This document shows positions 21,257-29,719 of a DNA stretch of 64,000 nt, piece after piece. A model generated the notes under the pieces. It did not search any database. It was not told the origin of the DNA and saw only the letters and a program-made list of their open reading frames with translations. This DNA is from Ancylobacter sp. Lp-2 (GTDB lineage: Bacteria; Pseudomonadota; Alphaproteobacteria; Rhizobiales; Xanthobacteraceae). The number at the start of each line of letters is the position of its first letter. The stretch's first letter is position 1. Where the stretch lies: positions 183,690 to 247,689 of the forward strand of contig NZ_JAJALI010000002.1 in the NCBI RefSeq assembly GCF_020523795.1, read 5' to 3'. The translations under genes were made by a program, and so were the position numbers.

Positions 21257-22132
21257 TCACGCGGCACGCCGCTTCTTGTCGACGAGGTTGAGGATCATCG
21301 GCGTGAGGATCAGCTGCATCGCGATGTCGAGCTTGCCGCCCGGGATCACGATGGAGTTGGCGCGGCTCATCCAGCTGCCCTGGATCATCGAGAGCAGGTA
21401 GGGGAAGTCGATGCCGCGCGGCGTCTTGAAGCGGATCACCACGATGGATTCGTCGGCGGTCGGGATCCAGCGGGCGATGAACGGGTTCGAGGTGTCGACC
21501 GTCGGCACGCGCTGGAAGTTGATGTCGGTGTGGGTGAACTGCGGGCAGATGAAGTTCACGTAGTCCGGCATGCGCCGCAGGATGGTGTCGGTCACCGCCT
21601 CCGTCGAATAGCCGCGATGCGAGCGGTCGCGGTGGATCTTCTGGATCCACTCGAGGTTGATCACAGGAACCACGCCGATCTTGAGATCGGCATAGCGGGC
21701 GACGTCGATGTTGCCGCTCACCACCGCGCCGTGCAGGCCTTCATAGAACAGAAGGTCGGTCGGCCGGGGGATGTCCTCCCAGGCGGTGAAGGTGCCGGGC
21801 GGGCCGCCGTATTCCTCCGCCTCCTTGGCGTCGTGGACATAGTGGCGGGTCTTGCCGGTGCCGGTCTGGGAGTAGGCGCGGAAGGTCTCCTCCAGCTCCT
21901 CGAACAGGTTCGAATCCGGCCCGAAATGGCTGTAGTGATGGTTGCCGCGCGAGGCTTCCTCGGCCATGACGCGCTTCATCTCGGCGCGGTCGTAGCGGTG
22001 GAAGGCGTCGCCCTCGATATAGGCGGCGTCGACTTCCTCGCGCCGGAAGATCTGCTCGAAGATGCGCCGCACCGAGGTGGTGCCCGCACCGGACGAGCCG
22101 GTGACGGAGATGATCGGATGATGGATCGACAT
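21257..22132 (-). CDS. cbbP: Phosphoribulokinase
   Basis: A 291-residue phosphoribulokinase of the proteobacterial type, making ribulose-1,5-bisphosphate from ribulose-5-phosphate and ATP. The P-loop is Gly12-Ser-Ser-Gly-Ala-Gly-Thr-Thr19. The Glu-Gly-Asp-Ala-Phe-His substrate motif and a Phe-Tyr-Glu-Gly-Leu-His-Gly strand are present. Length and motifs match the octameric, allosteric enzyme of autotrophic proteobacteria. It is 10 bp downstream of cbbF. Confidence 0.96.
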   Translation of the reverse strand: MSIHHPIISVTGSSGAGTTSVRRIFEQIFRREEVDAAYIEGDAFHRYDRAEMKRVMAEEASRGNHHYSHFGPDSNLFEELEETFRAYSQTGTGKTRHYVHDAKEAEEYGGPPGTFTAWEDIPRPTDLLFYEGLHGAVVSGNIDVARYADLKIGVVPVINLEWIQKIHRDRSHRGYSTEAVTDTILRRMPDYVNFICPQFTHTDINFQRVPTVDTSNPFIARWIPTADESIVVIRFKTPRGIDFPYLLSMIQGSWMSRANSIVIPGGKLDIAMQLILTPMILNLVDKKRRAA

Positions 22133-22142
22133 TACGTCCCCC

Positions 22143-23207
22143 TCAGGCGCGCAGCAGGCCGCGCCGTCCGAAGAGCGGCGAGCGTTCGGGAAGCTGGCTG
22201 GGATCGCAGTGGTAGCGAGCGATGCGCTCGACCTCTCCCCGCGACCCGAACACCAGCGGGATGCGCTGATGCAGCTCGGAGGGAATGATGTCGAGGATGC
22301 GCCGCCGACCGTCGGTGGCACTGCCGCGCGCCTGCTCCATGATGAAGGCGATCGGATTGGCCTCGTAGACCAGCCGCAGCCGGCCGTTTGCGTAGCCCTT
22401 GCGGGCGTCGCCCGGATAGAGATAGACGCCGCCGCGGGTGAGGATGCGGAACGCCTCGGCGACCATCGAGGCCGTCCAGCGCGTGTTGAAGTCCTTGCCG
22501 CGCGGGCCGTCGGTACCGGCCTGGCAATCCTCGACATAGTAGCGGATCGCATTGTCCCAATGCCGGGCATTGGAGCCGTTGATCGCGTATTCCGTCGTCT
22601 CCGGCGGCACGATGACGCTGTCGCGCACCTTCAGGAACACCGGGTTCCGCAGCACCGGATCCTGCACCTTCACGAAGCGCAGCGAGGCCGGGTCGAGGAT
22701 GAAGACATGGGTGCCGGCGCCGAGCGTGAGCACGAGCGCGACCTGCGGCCCGTAGACCAGGAAGCCGGCGGCGAGCTGGCGCGAGCCGGGCTGCAACAGC
22801 GCGTTGGGGCCGGTGAAGGGCAGGATCGAGAAGATCGTGCCGACGGAGATGTTGATGTCGATGTTGGACGAGCCGTCCAGCGGATCGACCGCGACCGCCA
22901 ACGTACCGCGCGGATCAAGAGCGACCGGCTCCGGCAGCTCCTCCGAGCCCAGCACGGCGACCGGCGCCGTACGAAGGGCGTCCATCACCAATTGGTCGGC
23001 GAGGACGTCGAGTTCCTTCTGGCTGTCGCCATCCTCGTGATAACCACGAACCGTGGCCATGGCGCCGGCAAGCGGCCCGGCGGCGATGAGCTCGGATATG
23101 GCGATGCCCGCGCCTGCCAGGGCAAGCACCGTCGCGGCGACTCCCTGACGCAGGGAATCGGTCTCGGCCCACCTCTCAAGGTGGTCCTGCAATGTCTCGT
23201 GTGTCAC
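22143..23207 (-). CDS. cbbF: Class I fructose-1,6-bisphosphatase
   Basis: A 354-residue class I fructose-bisphosphatase and the first gene of the cbb operon. The metal and substrate motif Asp108-Pro-Leu-Asp-Gly-Ser-Ser-Asn lies where expected, followed by Gly-Thr-Ile-Phe-Ser-Ile. It removes the C1 phosphate of fructose-1,6-bisphosphate (and often of sedoheptulose-1,7-bisphosphate). It starts 186 bp from the divergent cbbR. Confidence 0.95.
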   Translation of the reverse strand: MTHETLQDHLERWAETDSLRQGVAATVLALAGAGIAISELIAAGPLAGAMATVRGYHEDGDSQKELDVLADQLVMDALRTAPVAVLGSEELPEPVALDPRGTLAVAVDPLDGSSNIDINISVGTIFSILPFTGPNALLQPGSRQLAAGFLVYGPQVALVLTLGAGTHVFILDPASLRFVKVQDPVLRNPVFLKVRDSVIVPPETTEYAINGSNARHWDNAIRYYVEDCQAGTDGPRGKDFNTRWTASMVAEAFRILTRGGVYLYPGDARKGYANGRLRLVYEANPIAFIMEQARGSATDGRRRILDIIPSELHQRIPLVFGSRGEVERIARYHCDPSQLPERSPLFGRRGLLRA

Positions 23208-23393
23208 GGCGTTTCCCCAGTGCTCGATTTGGTCTTCGGACCTTTTTGGCGTGTCGTTTCCGTATGGCCTTCGAGTGGGGGACCCGAAGCGGCGGACGCC
23301 TTTTATTGAGGCTACCTTGCCTGACTTTGCGGCGTAAGGAAATTCGAATATTCTTTTCTAGGTTTTTAGTATTTCTGAGTGCTGGAATACATC
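23208..23393. promoter_or_regulatory. Divergent cbbF/cbbR control region with CbbR-type site
   Basis: This 186-bp AT-richer intergenic region must hold the promoters of cbbF (minus) and cbbR (plus). A TNA-N7-TNA element, the pattern described for CbbR operators, is at 23366-23378 (TTA, 7 nt, TGA), close to cbbR. An 8-bp palindrome GAATATTC lies at 23346-23353. The site assignments are by eye; the region's role is inferred from the divergent layout. Confidence 0.55.
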
Positions 23394-24347
23394 ATGCGGA
23401 ATGTCACGCTTAAGCAGCTACGCGCCCTGGCGGCAGTGATCGACACCGGCACCGTCACCGCCGCGGCACGCCAGCTCAACGTCACCCCTCCGGCTGTCAC
23501 CATGCAGATCCAGCTCCTGGAGGAGCAGCTCGGCCTGCCGCTGCTGGATCGCGCCGGCGAGCGCTTCCAGCCCAGCGACGCTGGCCGCGAGGTGCTCGCC
23601 GCCGTGGCGCGAATCGAGCGCGCGCTGGCCGATTGCGGCGCCTCGCTCGACGCGATGAAGGGGCTGGACGCCGGCCGCGTCTGCGTCGGTATCGTCTCGA
23701 CCGCCAAATATTTCGCGCCCAACGCCCTCGGTGTGTTCGCCCGTGCCCATCCCGGCATCGACGTGGCGCTGGTGGTCGGCAATCGCGAGGACATCATCGC
23801 CGCGCTCAGGGGCGACGTGATCGACGTCGCGATCATGGGGCGACCGCCGCTCGACATCGAGGTGGACAAGACGCTGATCGGCCCGCACCCCCATGTGATG
23901 ATCGCGCCGGTCGACCACCCACTGCTCGGCCGCCGAATCACGCCAGACCTGCTGGCCGGCTCGACGTTCCTGGTGCGCGAGCCGGGTTCGGGCACGCGCA
24001 CGCTGATGGAGCGATTCTTCCAGGATGCCGGCGTCGTGCCGAAGATCGGCATGGAGATCGGCTCGAACGAGACCATCAAGCAGGCGGTGATGGCCGGGCT
24101 CGGGCTTTCCTTCATCTCCGCCCACACCATCGCGGCGGAGGTGGCCGATGGCCGGCTCGCCGTGCTCGATGTGGAGGGCATGCCGGTGGTGCGGCAGTGG
24201 TTCGTCGTGAAGCGCTCGGCAAAGCGACTGACGCCGCCGGCGGCCGCGCTGAACGAATTCCTCTCCGACCGGGGCTCGGAATTCCTGCCAAAGCCGATCA
24301 AGCCGGCCATTGCCGGCAGTGTCAGGCCGGCCGAACCGGTCGACTGA
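23394..24347 (+). CDS. cbbR: LysR-type regulator CbbR
   Basis: A 317-residue LysR-family activator. The N-terminal winged helix-turn-helix covers about 1-62 (Leu-Lys-Gln-Leu-Arg-Ala-Leu...Ala-Arg-Gln-Leu-Asn-Val-Thr-Pro-Pro-Ala-Val) and a ligand-binding domain follows. CbbR senses metabolites such as RuBP, PEP or NADPH and activates the divergent cbb operon. ATG at 23394 was chosen since Met-Arg-Asn-Val-Thr-Leu-Lys-Gln is the usual N terminus; a GTG at 23379 would add five residues and overlap the putative operator. Confidence 0.93.
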   Translation: MRNVTLKQLRALAAVIDTGTVTAAARQLNVTPPAVTMQIQLLEEQLGLPLLDRAGERFQPSDAGREVLAAVARIERALADCGASLDAMKGLDAGRVCVGIVSTAKYFAPNALGVFARAHPGIDVALVVGNREDIIAALRGDVIDVAIMGRPPLDIEVDKTLIGPHPHVMIAPVDHPLLGRRITPDLLAGSTFLVREPGSGTRTLMERFFQDAGVVPKIGMEIGSNETIKQAVMAGLGLSFISAHTIAAEVADGRLAVLDVEGMPVVRQWFVVKRSAKRLTPPAAALNEFLSDRGSEFLPKPIKPAIAGSVRPAEPVD

Positions 24348-24363
24348 CGGGAGCGTGATGGGC

Positions 24364-24383
24364 GCGGCGCGACGACGCGCCGC
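24364..24383. terminator. GC-rich hairpin between convergent cbbR and ATP-grasp gene
   Basis: An 8-bp perfect stem (24364-24371 with 24376-24383) closes a 4-nt ACGA loop, lying between the ends of two convergent genes. There is no T-run on either side, so intrinsic termination is uncertain; position is the main argument. Confidence 0.35.
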
Positions 24384-24404
24384 ACGGCCCGGCGGGGGCG
24401 TGCC

Positions 24405-25340
24405 TCACGCCACCGATACGGGGTGCAGGCAATCGACGAGATGGCGCGCCATGGCCGCCGCGACATCGGTTGCGGTGGTCTTCTGCAAGCCTTTCCAGGC
24501 CGGCATCGAATTGACCTCCAGCACGGTGAAGCCGCCGGTAGCCTCCTCGATCAGGTCGACCCCGGCATAGTCGGCGCCGACGGCGGCGGTGGCGGCGATG
24601 GCGATGTCGGCCGCCGGTCCGTCTAGCGGGGCGGGCTCGCCGGCGGCGCCCTGGTGGATATTGGTGATCCACCGTTCCGAGCGGCGCACCATCGCGGCGA
24701 CGGCGCGACCACCGACGACGAAGACGCGCCAGTCCTGGAACAGGCCGTCCTGGCGGCGCCCCTCGACGAACTCCTGCAGATAATAGACGCCGCCGACCTT
24801 TTCCGGCTCGGGCAGGGGCTGGCGCGGTGCGATGCGGCGCAGTCCCTTGCCCTGGGCGCCGAACAGCGGTTTCAGCACCGTGTCGCCGGGCGCCGCGTCG
24901 ATCAGCGCCTGCATCGCCGCCGCCGCCTCGCGCACGAAAGTGCGCGGCGTCGGCAGCCCGGCACGGGCGACGAGGAAGCTGGTCATACTCTTATCGACGC
25001 AGCGCTCGATGGCGCGGGCGTCGTTCATCACCATCACGCCGAGCTCGCGCAGCGCGTGCAATACGCCGAGCCGCATGGTGATCTGCTCGGTGGTGCCCTT
25101 GGCGATCACCCGCACAAAGGCGGCGGCCGGCAGCCGGCCGTCAAGGCCGGGCAGCAGCAGCCCGTGCGGAGTCTCGCCGATGGCGAAGCCGCAATCGTTG
25201 AGCGAGAGCACGAGCACCCGCAGGCCCTCGCGCTCCAGCGCGCGACACAGCGTACGCGTGTGCCAGTCGGCATCCTCGGTGAAGATGACGACCAGATCCC
25301 GCGCTACGTCGCTCGCGGCGTCCTGCTCGGCATTCCTCAT
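24405..25340 (-). CDS. RimK-type ATP-grasp ligase, H4MPT-cluster (MptN-like)
   Basis: A 311-residue ATP-grasp protein. The ATP-binding signature includes Val-Leu-Lys-Pro-Leu-Phe-Gly-Ala-Gln-Gly-Lys-Gly, Gln-Glu-Phe-Val-Glu-Gly, Asp-Trp-Arg-Val-Phe-Val-Val-Gly-Gly, and the Mg-binding Glu-Val-Asn-Ser-Met-Pro. RimK-type ligases add amino acids such as glutamate to an acceptor. In H4MPT-using methylotrophs a gene of this family is linked to mch and is thought to glutamylate the H4MPT side chain (like archaeal MptN). The start overlaps the mch stop (ATGA), so coupling to mch is strong. The exact acceptor is inferred from context. Confidence 0.75.
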   Translation of the reverse strand: MRNAEQDAASDVARDLVVIFTEDADWHTRTLCRALEREGLRVLVLSLNDCGFAIGETPHGLLLPGLDGRLPAAAFVRVIAKGTTEQITMRLGVLHALRELGVMVMNDARAIERCVDKSMTSFLVARAGLPTPRTFVREAAAAMQALIDAAPGDTVLKPLFGAQGKGLRRIAPRQPLPEPEKVGGVYYLQEFVEGRRQDGLFQDWRVFVVGGRAVAAMVRRSERWITNIHQGAAGEPAPLDGPAADIAIAATAAVGADYAGVDLIEEATGGFTVLEVNSMPAWKGLQKTTATDVAAAMARHLVDCLHPVSVA

Positions 25341-26293
25341 GCGAAGGAACGCTCCAGGATCTCGTCGTGGAAGGCGCCGAAGGTGAAGCTGCGCCCGGTC
25401 TCCAGCGCCGTGACGGTGACGCGGGCCGGGGAGAACAGCATCGGATCCATGGCGTAGAAGTCGCCCTTATAGGCGGTGAAGATCTCCGCGAAGGTGCGGC
25501 CATGGTCGCGCGAGGAAGAGGAGGGCAGTCCTTCCGCCAGCTCGCGCGCCTCGCTTTCCGGCCCGGTGACGAAGAGCTGCACGTCGCCGCCATAGAGCGT
25601 GGCGTCGTTGGTGCGGCCCATGGCGCTGACGAAATCGGGCGCCGGCGGCGGCAGCGGCGAGGAGCCGACTCCATCTACCACCCGGTCGAGCGGGAAATGC
25701 AGCGCATGCGTCTTGTGCAGCGCCACTTCCAGCACGCGCGCCACGATCTGCACCGTACCGGCGAGGCTGGAGGTCGGGGTGAGGATCAGCGTCAGCTTAT
25801 CGGGCGAAATGCCGCACTCCTCGGCGATGCGGGCAACGAGGCTGTCCGGCGGCGTGCGGTCGACCTCCAGCACCAGCGCCGCATGGTCGGCGTTGTCGCG
25901 GTAGCCGAGCTCCTCATAGAGCTTCTCCTTGGCCCACAGCGCGCGGCCGGGGCCGGAGCCGAGGGCGAAGAAGTCGCCTTCCGCCAGGCTCCAGCCGGCA
26001 TACTGGCTGCCGAGGCAGGCGGTGACCGGATCGGTGGTCGTCACCGTGATCATGGTGCCCCAGCGCGGGAACCGCCCACTGGTGGCGATGCCGACATGGC
26101 CGAGGCCGCCGAGGCAAATCTCGGCGATGCGCCGGCCGGCCTCGATGCCGCCGCGCGCGGCGATGCCACCGTCGACGATGCGGGCGCCGCAGGGACTGCG
26201 GCTGACTCCAAGCCTCAGCACCCCGGCGTCGGCGACCAGCGCCTCGACCAGGGGCGCGGACAGCGCGGCTACACTCGGGCGATGCTCGCTCAT
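25337..26293 (-). CDS. mch: Methenyl-H4MPT cyclohydrolase
   Basis: A 318-residue cytoplasmic enzyme hydrolysing 5,10-methenyl-H4MPT to N5-formyl-H4MPT. Typical sequence blocks are seen: Gly-Gly-Leu-Gly-His-Val-Gly, Trp-Gly-Thr-Met-Ile-Thr-Val-Thr-Thr-Thr-Asp-Pro-Val-Thr-Ala-Cys-Leu-Gly-Ser and Ala-Met-Gly-Arg-Thr-Asn-Asp. Length fits the family. It sits 39 bp downstream of mtdB and overlaps the ligase gene, so mtdB-mch-ligase is an operon acting on the same cofactor. Confidence 0.96.
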   Translation of the reverse strand: MSEHRPSVAALSAPLVEALVADAGVLRLGVSRSPCGARIVDGGIAARGGIEAGRRIAEICLGGLGHVGIATSGRFPRWGTMITVTTTDPVTACLGSQYAGWSLAEGDFFALGSGPGRALWAKEKLYEELGYRDNADHAALVLEVDRTPPDSLVARIAEECGISPDKLTLILTPTSSLAGTVQIVARVLEVALHKTHALHFPLDRVVDGVGSSPLPPPAPDFVSAMGRTNDATLYGGDVQLFVTGPESEARELAEGLPSSSSRDHGRTFAEIFTAYKGDFYAMDPMLFSPARVTVTALETGRSFTFGAFHDEILERSFA

Positions 26294-26332
26294 GTTTCCC
26301 TCCCTCTTCGACGGCTGACCCGCGTGTCCGCC

Positions 26333-27229
26333 TCAGGCGGCCAGCGAACGGGCGAGCTCGAAGGCATCTTCAAAGCCGATGGTCAAGGCGGTGTCGGTCG
26401 CGCGCATCCGCTTCAGCAGCTCGTGCTGCACCCGGTACTTGAGATGGCCGATGGCGAGCGCGCCGATGCCTAGAGCCCCGCCGCCGATCGGCTTGCCGTC
26501 GTCGAGTGCATCGATCCCGGCGATGCCCGAGGGCGGCACGGCGTTGACGTCGGCGGCGACCAAGAGGCCATGCGCCTCGGCGAGGTGATCGGCGGTGAGG
26601 ATCTGCACGCCCGCCTTGCCGCAGGCCAGCACCACCTCGGCTTCCGGCAGCAGCTTGAATTTCTCGGCGTCGTCGCGCGCGACCGCGCTGAGCAGATCGA
26701 CGTTGAAGCGGACCTTGAAGTCGGCCGCCTTCAGCCGCACCGTGTCGACGTCGCGATGGCTGACGAGCGTGACCTCGGCGCCGGCCTGCGCCGCGATGAC
26801 CGCCGCGATGCCGCCGACGACGCCGGTGGCGCCGTAGACCTGCACCTTCGCCCCCTTGAGGCCGCCCGTCCGCCGGCCGCGCAGCTTGCGCTCCACCTCG
26901 GCGATCATCGCCGCGGCAGTGGTGAAGGAGCCGGCGGGATCGACGAAGACAGAGATCTGGAACGGCGGGAACAGCGCGGAGCGGGCCTCCTTGGCCATGT
27001 CCAGCGCCAGGCTGGCATCCTTGCCGCCGATGAACAGGCCGGTGCGCGAGGCATGGTCCGGCGGGCGCGAGAACATCATGTCCTGTGTCAGGTCGACCAT
27101 CTCCTCCAGCTTCACGCCCGAATAGGGAAGGATCGTCGTGTAGCCGGCATCCACGGCCATGTTCACGTCGAACGGGCTGACGTGCCGGAGCGGCGAGACG
27201 ATGTGAAGAATCGGCGCTATGTCCGCCAT
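26333..27229 (-). CDS. mtdB: Methylene-H4MPT dehydrogenase MtdB
   Basis: A 298-residue NAD(P)-dependent dehydrogenase oxidising methylene-H4MPT to methenyl-H4MPT. The Rossmann motif Gly133-Ala-Thr-Gly-Val-Val-Gly-Gly140 binds the nucleotide. The N terminus (Pro-Ile-Leu-His-Ile-Val-Ser-Pro) is characteristic of MtdB rather than the smaller NADP-specific MtdA. It is the first gene of the mtdB-mch-ligase unit. A TAGTCTTC element lies 54-61 nt upstream of its start. Confidence 0.94.
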   Translation of the reverse strand: MADIAPILHIVSPLRHVSPFDVNMAVDAGYTTILPYSGVKLEEMVDLTQDMMFSRPPDHASRTGLFIGGKDASLALDMAKEARSALFPPFQISVFVDPAGSFTTAAAMIAEVERKLRGRRTGGLKGAKVQVYGATGVVGGIAAVIAAQAGAEVTLVSHRDVDTVRLKAADFKVRFNVDLLSAVARDDAEKFKLLPEAEVVLACGKAGVQILTADHLAEAHGLLVAADVNAVPPSGIAGIDALDDGKPIGGGALGIGALAIGHLKYRVQHELLKRMRATDTALTIGFEDAFELARSLAA

Positions 27230-28001
27230 GGCGTTTCAATCTCCTAGGTGGAATCGGGCCGTTGCGGCCTCTGATCGGGAGAGAAGACTAGCGACGCGGG
27301 CTTCCGCCAAACCGCCGCTCCGCGCTGCCCGTGGCAGGCAAGCCGTTCGCTCCGCCTCCGGCATTGCTGCCGCGCCGGCGGTCGAAGGCCAAGGGAGGCG
27401 ACGCGCGGAAACGCGCGCCCGCCTCGATCGTCAGTCGTCCGGCCCCAGCCGGTCGACGCCGGCGAGAACGGCACGAGACAGCCATCGCATCACCCGACGA
27501 TCCGATGGCTCGTATAGCGGCCCGCCTGCACGCCTGCAAAGGGCCGGCTGGGAATTCTTCGCATTTCTCCGCACGTCCTGCCGAAATGCCGCAGGTTTTG
27601 CGAAGGCCCTTCCGCCGACGTGCGGCATTTTCGACCGTGCGGGCCCTCGATGCTGGAGCCGGTCCGGCGGCGGCGTGCCGCGTGGCATGTCGAAGCAGCC
27701 GGCCCCGGCCGGCGGCGGACCCGGCAGGGCTCGGACGTCGATGAAAGCAAGGCGCCAACGAGCCGGGACGGCGGCGTGCGCCGCTGTGTTCCGACCGGTC
27801 TCGTGCGCCGCTTCGAAGGTGAGCGTTGTGTTGTTCAAGAGCGTTTCCTCGCCCTCATGGTAAAACCAGCCGGCTTTCGCCGACAAGCAGAACCGTGCGG
27901 AAGATGATCAGAGCATTTGCGGCGGCGGCCTCCGACGTGATACCGAATCGGGAAATCGGTTCGCGACAGAACGGGCCGCAAAGACCGGGAGGAGAGGCGC
28001 G
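27230..28001. other. Gene-free 772-bp region between mtdB and the pterin dehydratase-like gene
   Basis: Open frames here are Arg/Pro/Ala-rich, overlap one another in several frames and resemble no family, so I read the region as non-coding. It must hold divergent promoters for mtdB and for the dehydratase-fhc genes. A 10-bp perfect inverted repeat (27584-27593 with 27621-27630, 27-nt spacer) is the main structure visible. A strong GGGAGGAG ribosome binding site precedes the gene at 28002. Confidence 0.6.
27283..27290 (-). promoter_or_regulatory. TAGTCTTC element upstream of mtdB
   Basis: Read in the direction of mtdB the 8-mer is TAGTCTTC, preceded by C. The same 8-mer occurs in the same orientation upstream of fae (50259-50266) and of the quinoprotein-associated ABC binding-protein gene (45960-45967). 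It may be part of a shared promoter or activator site. Function is unproven. Confidence 0.35.
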
Positions 28002-28382
28002 ATGGCGATCGATCCTAAAAAGACATTTTCCGACAACGAGATAGTGGAGCGCTTGAAGGCCGATCTCCCCAAGTGGCGACTGGAGGATGGCTGGATCCGG
28101 CGCACCTATCGCACGTCGAGCTGGAAGGGCACGCTGATGGTGATCAACGCCGTCGGCCACCTCGCCGAGACGGCGTGGCACCATCCCGACATTACCGCGT
28201 CCTATGCCTGGGTCGAGGTGCGTCTGATGAGCCACGACGCCAAGGGCGTGACGGAGCGCGACTTCCAACTCGCGAAGAAGATTGAGGAATTCATCTCCTG
28301 GCGGCCGGGTTCGGTCGAGGGAAGCGCATTGGCGGGGACGCCGGAAGGCGATCTTCGCTTTGCCTACATCAAGCATGATTGA
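28002..28382 (+). CDS. Pterin-4a-carbinolamine dehydratase-like protein
   Basis: A 126-residue protein of the DCoH/PhhB family. The family motif is seen as Glu-Thr-Ala-Trp-His-His-Pro-Asp-Ile, and the N-terminal Trp-Arg-Leu-Glu-Asp-Gly-Trp-Ile-Arg-Arg is typical. The classical reaction dehydrates 4a-hydroxytetrahydropterin. In methylotrophs a homologue is found among H4MPT genes, where its role is unsettled; handling of formaldehyde-pterin adducts or cofactor synthesis have been considered. The stop overlaps a TTG that could start fhcB, so it is probably co-transcribed with fhc. Confidence 0.8.
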   Translation: MAIDPKKTFSDNEIVERLKADLPKWRLEDGWIRRTYRTSSWKGTLMVINAVGHLAETAWHHPDITASYAWVEVRLMSHDAKGVTERDFQLAKKIEEFISWRPGSVEGSALAGTPEGDLRFAYIKHD

Positions 28383-28390
28383 GCGCGGCG

Positions 28391-29626
28391 ATGAGCAGTG
28401 AAACGAGCGCGGGTGCTCCGCTAATTGTGAAGGACGTGGTCTGCGGCTTCTGCGGGCTCGGCTGCGACGATCTCGTCGTCGAGGTGGCCGGCCGCGAGGT
28501 GCGTCCCAAGGCCTCGGTATGCCCGGAGGCGGCCAGGCTGCTGCGGCGCCTGGAACCCGCCGGCGAGGCCGGCCCGGTGACCGATGAGGTGTACGATCAG
28601 GCCAGAAGGCTGCTCGATGTGGCGCGTGCGCCGGTCTTCGCCGGCCTCGGCGCCGATATCGAGGGCGGGCGGGCGATTCTCGACCTCGCGATCCGTCATG
28701 GCGGCGTGCTGGATCATGCCGCCTCCGACGGGTTGTTTGCCAACTATGCGGCGGTCCAGCGCACCGGCTGGCTGTCGACGACGCTGGCGGAGGTCCGCAA
28801 CCATTGCGACGTGCTGCTGGTGATCGGCGAGGACCCGGCCGCGGCCTTTGGCCGCTTCTTCGAGCGGGCGCTGCCGGCGGAGGCCCTGTTCGCCGCGTCC
28901 CGCCACGTCATCGTGCTCGGTGGCAGCCTCGGGGCCTCGGCCCGGCGGCAGCTCGGCGGGGCGACGGTGACGGAGCTGGCTGCCGACGATCCGGTGGCGG
29001 CGCTGGCGGCGCTCTGCCAGATGGTGTCCGGCCCGGCGCCACGCGGCGCCTCCTTCGGCGGCGCGGCGGCGGAGGCTCTCGCCGAGGCGGCCGCGGCTCT
29101 GAAGGGCGCCGCCTATGCGGTGGCGGTGTGGAACGCCGGCTCGCTCGACCGGGCCGACCTGATCGCCGAGCGGGCGACGCGACTTGTCGACGCACTGAAC
29201 GTTACGACACGGGCCGGGGTGTTCCCGCTCGGCGGGCGCGACAATGTGATTGGCATCAACCAGCTGCTGCTCTGGCGGCTCGGCTACCCGCTGCGCACCG
29301 CGATCCGCGGCGAGGCGTCCGAACACGACGCTTCGCTTTACGCCACAGGGGCGGCGCTGAAGGATGCCGACCTGCTGGTCTGGGTCTCGGCGTTCCGGCC
29401 GGAGCCGCCGCCGGCCTTCGACGGGCCGGTGATCGTCATCGGCCACCCGGACACCGAGTTCGCCACGCCGCCGGATGTGTTCATTCCGGTCGGCACGCCG
29501 GGAGTTGACCACGCCGGCACCGTGTTCAGAATGGATTCAATTGTAAGCCTGCCGCTCGGCGCCTTGCGCGTCGCGACGCTCCCCAGCGTCGCCGAGGCTG
29601 TGCGCCGGCTGGAGCCCGTCCGCTAG
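28391..29626 (+). CDS. fhcB: Formyltransferase/hydrolase complex subunit B
   Basis: A 411-residue homologue of formylmethanofuran dehydrogenase subunit B. In methylotrophs FhcB is part of the FhcABCD complex that hydrolyses formyl groups from formyl-H4MPT to formate; the subunit no longer catalyses a redox step. Four Cys at 18, 21, 25 and 44 (CX2CX3C then C) keep the [4Fe-4S]-type motif of the archaeal enzyme. I chose ATG 28391; a TTG at 28379 overlapping the previous stop is the alternative and would add four residues. First of fhcB-A-D-C. Confidence 0.88.
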   Translation: MSSETSAGAPLIVKDVVCGFCGLGCDDLVVEVAGREVRPKASVCPEAARLLRRLEPAGEAGPVTDEVYDQARRLLDVARAPVFAGLGADIEGGRAILDLAIRHGGVLDHAASDGLFANYAAVQRTGWLSTTLAEVRNHCDVLLVIGEDPAAAFGRFFERALPAEALFAASRHVIVLGGSLGASARRQLGGATVTELAADDPVAALAALCQMVSGPAPRGASFGGAAAEALAEAAAALKGAAYAVAVWNAGSLDRADLIAERATRLVDALNVTTRAGVFPLGGRDNVIGINQLLLWRLGYPLRTAIRGEASEHDASLYATGAALKDADLLVWVSAFRPEPPPAFDGPVIVIGHPDTEFATPPDVFIPVGTPGVDHAGTVFRMDSIVSLPLGALRVATLPSVAEAVRRLEPVR

Positions 29627-29719
29627 CAGGGGACAGGACCCGGCCGTTCAACCGAGAGCTCCGCTATCCGTCCGGCGTTCGCGCCGGCAGGGCAGGGGTT
29701 CCGAGCGGGAGGGGACGAC

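Noticed and set aside
27219..27863. A 214-codon frame and several others between mtdB and the dehydratase gene
   Set aside because: Composition is Arg/Pro/Ala/Ser-rich, frames overlap on both strands, and the start lies inside mtdB; nothing resembles a protein family.
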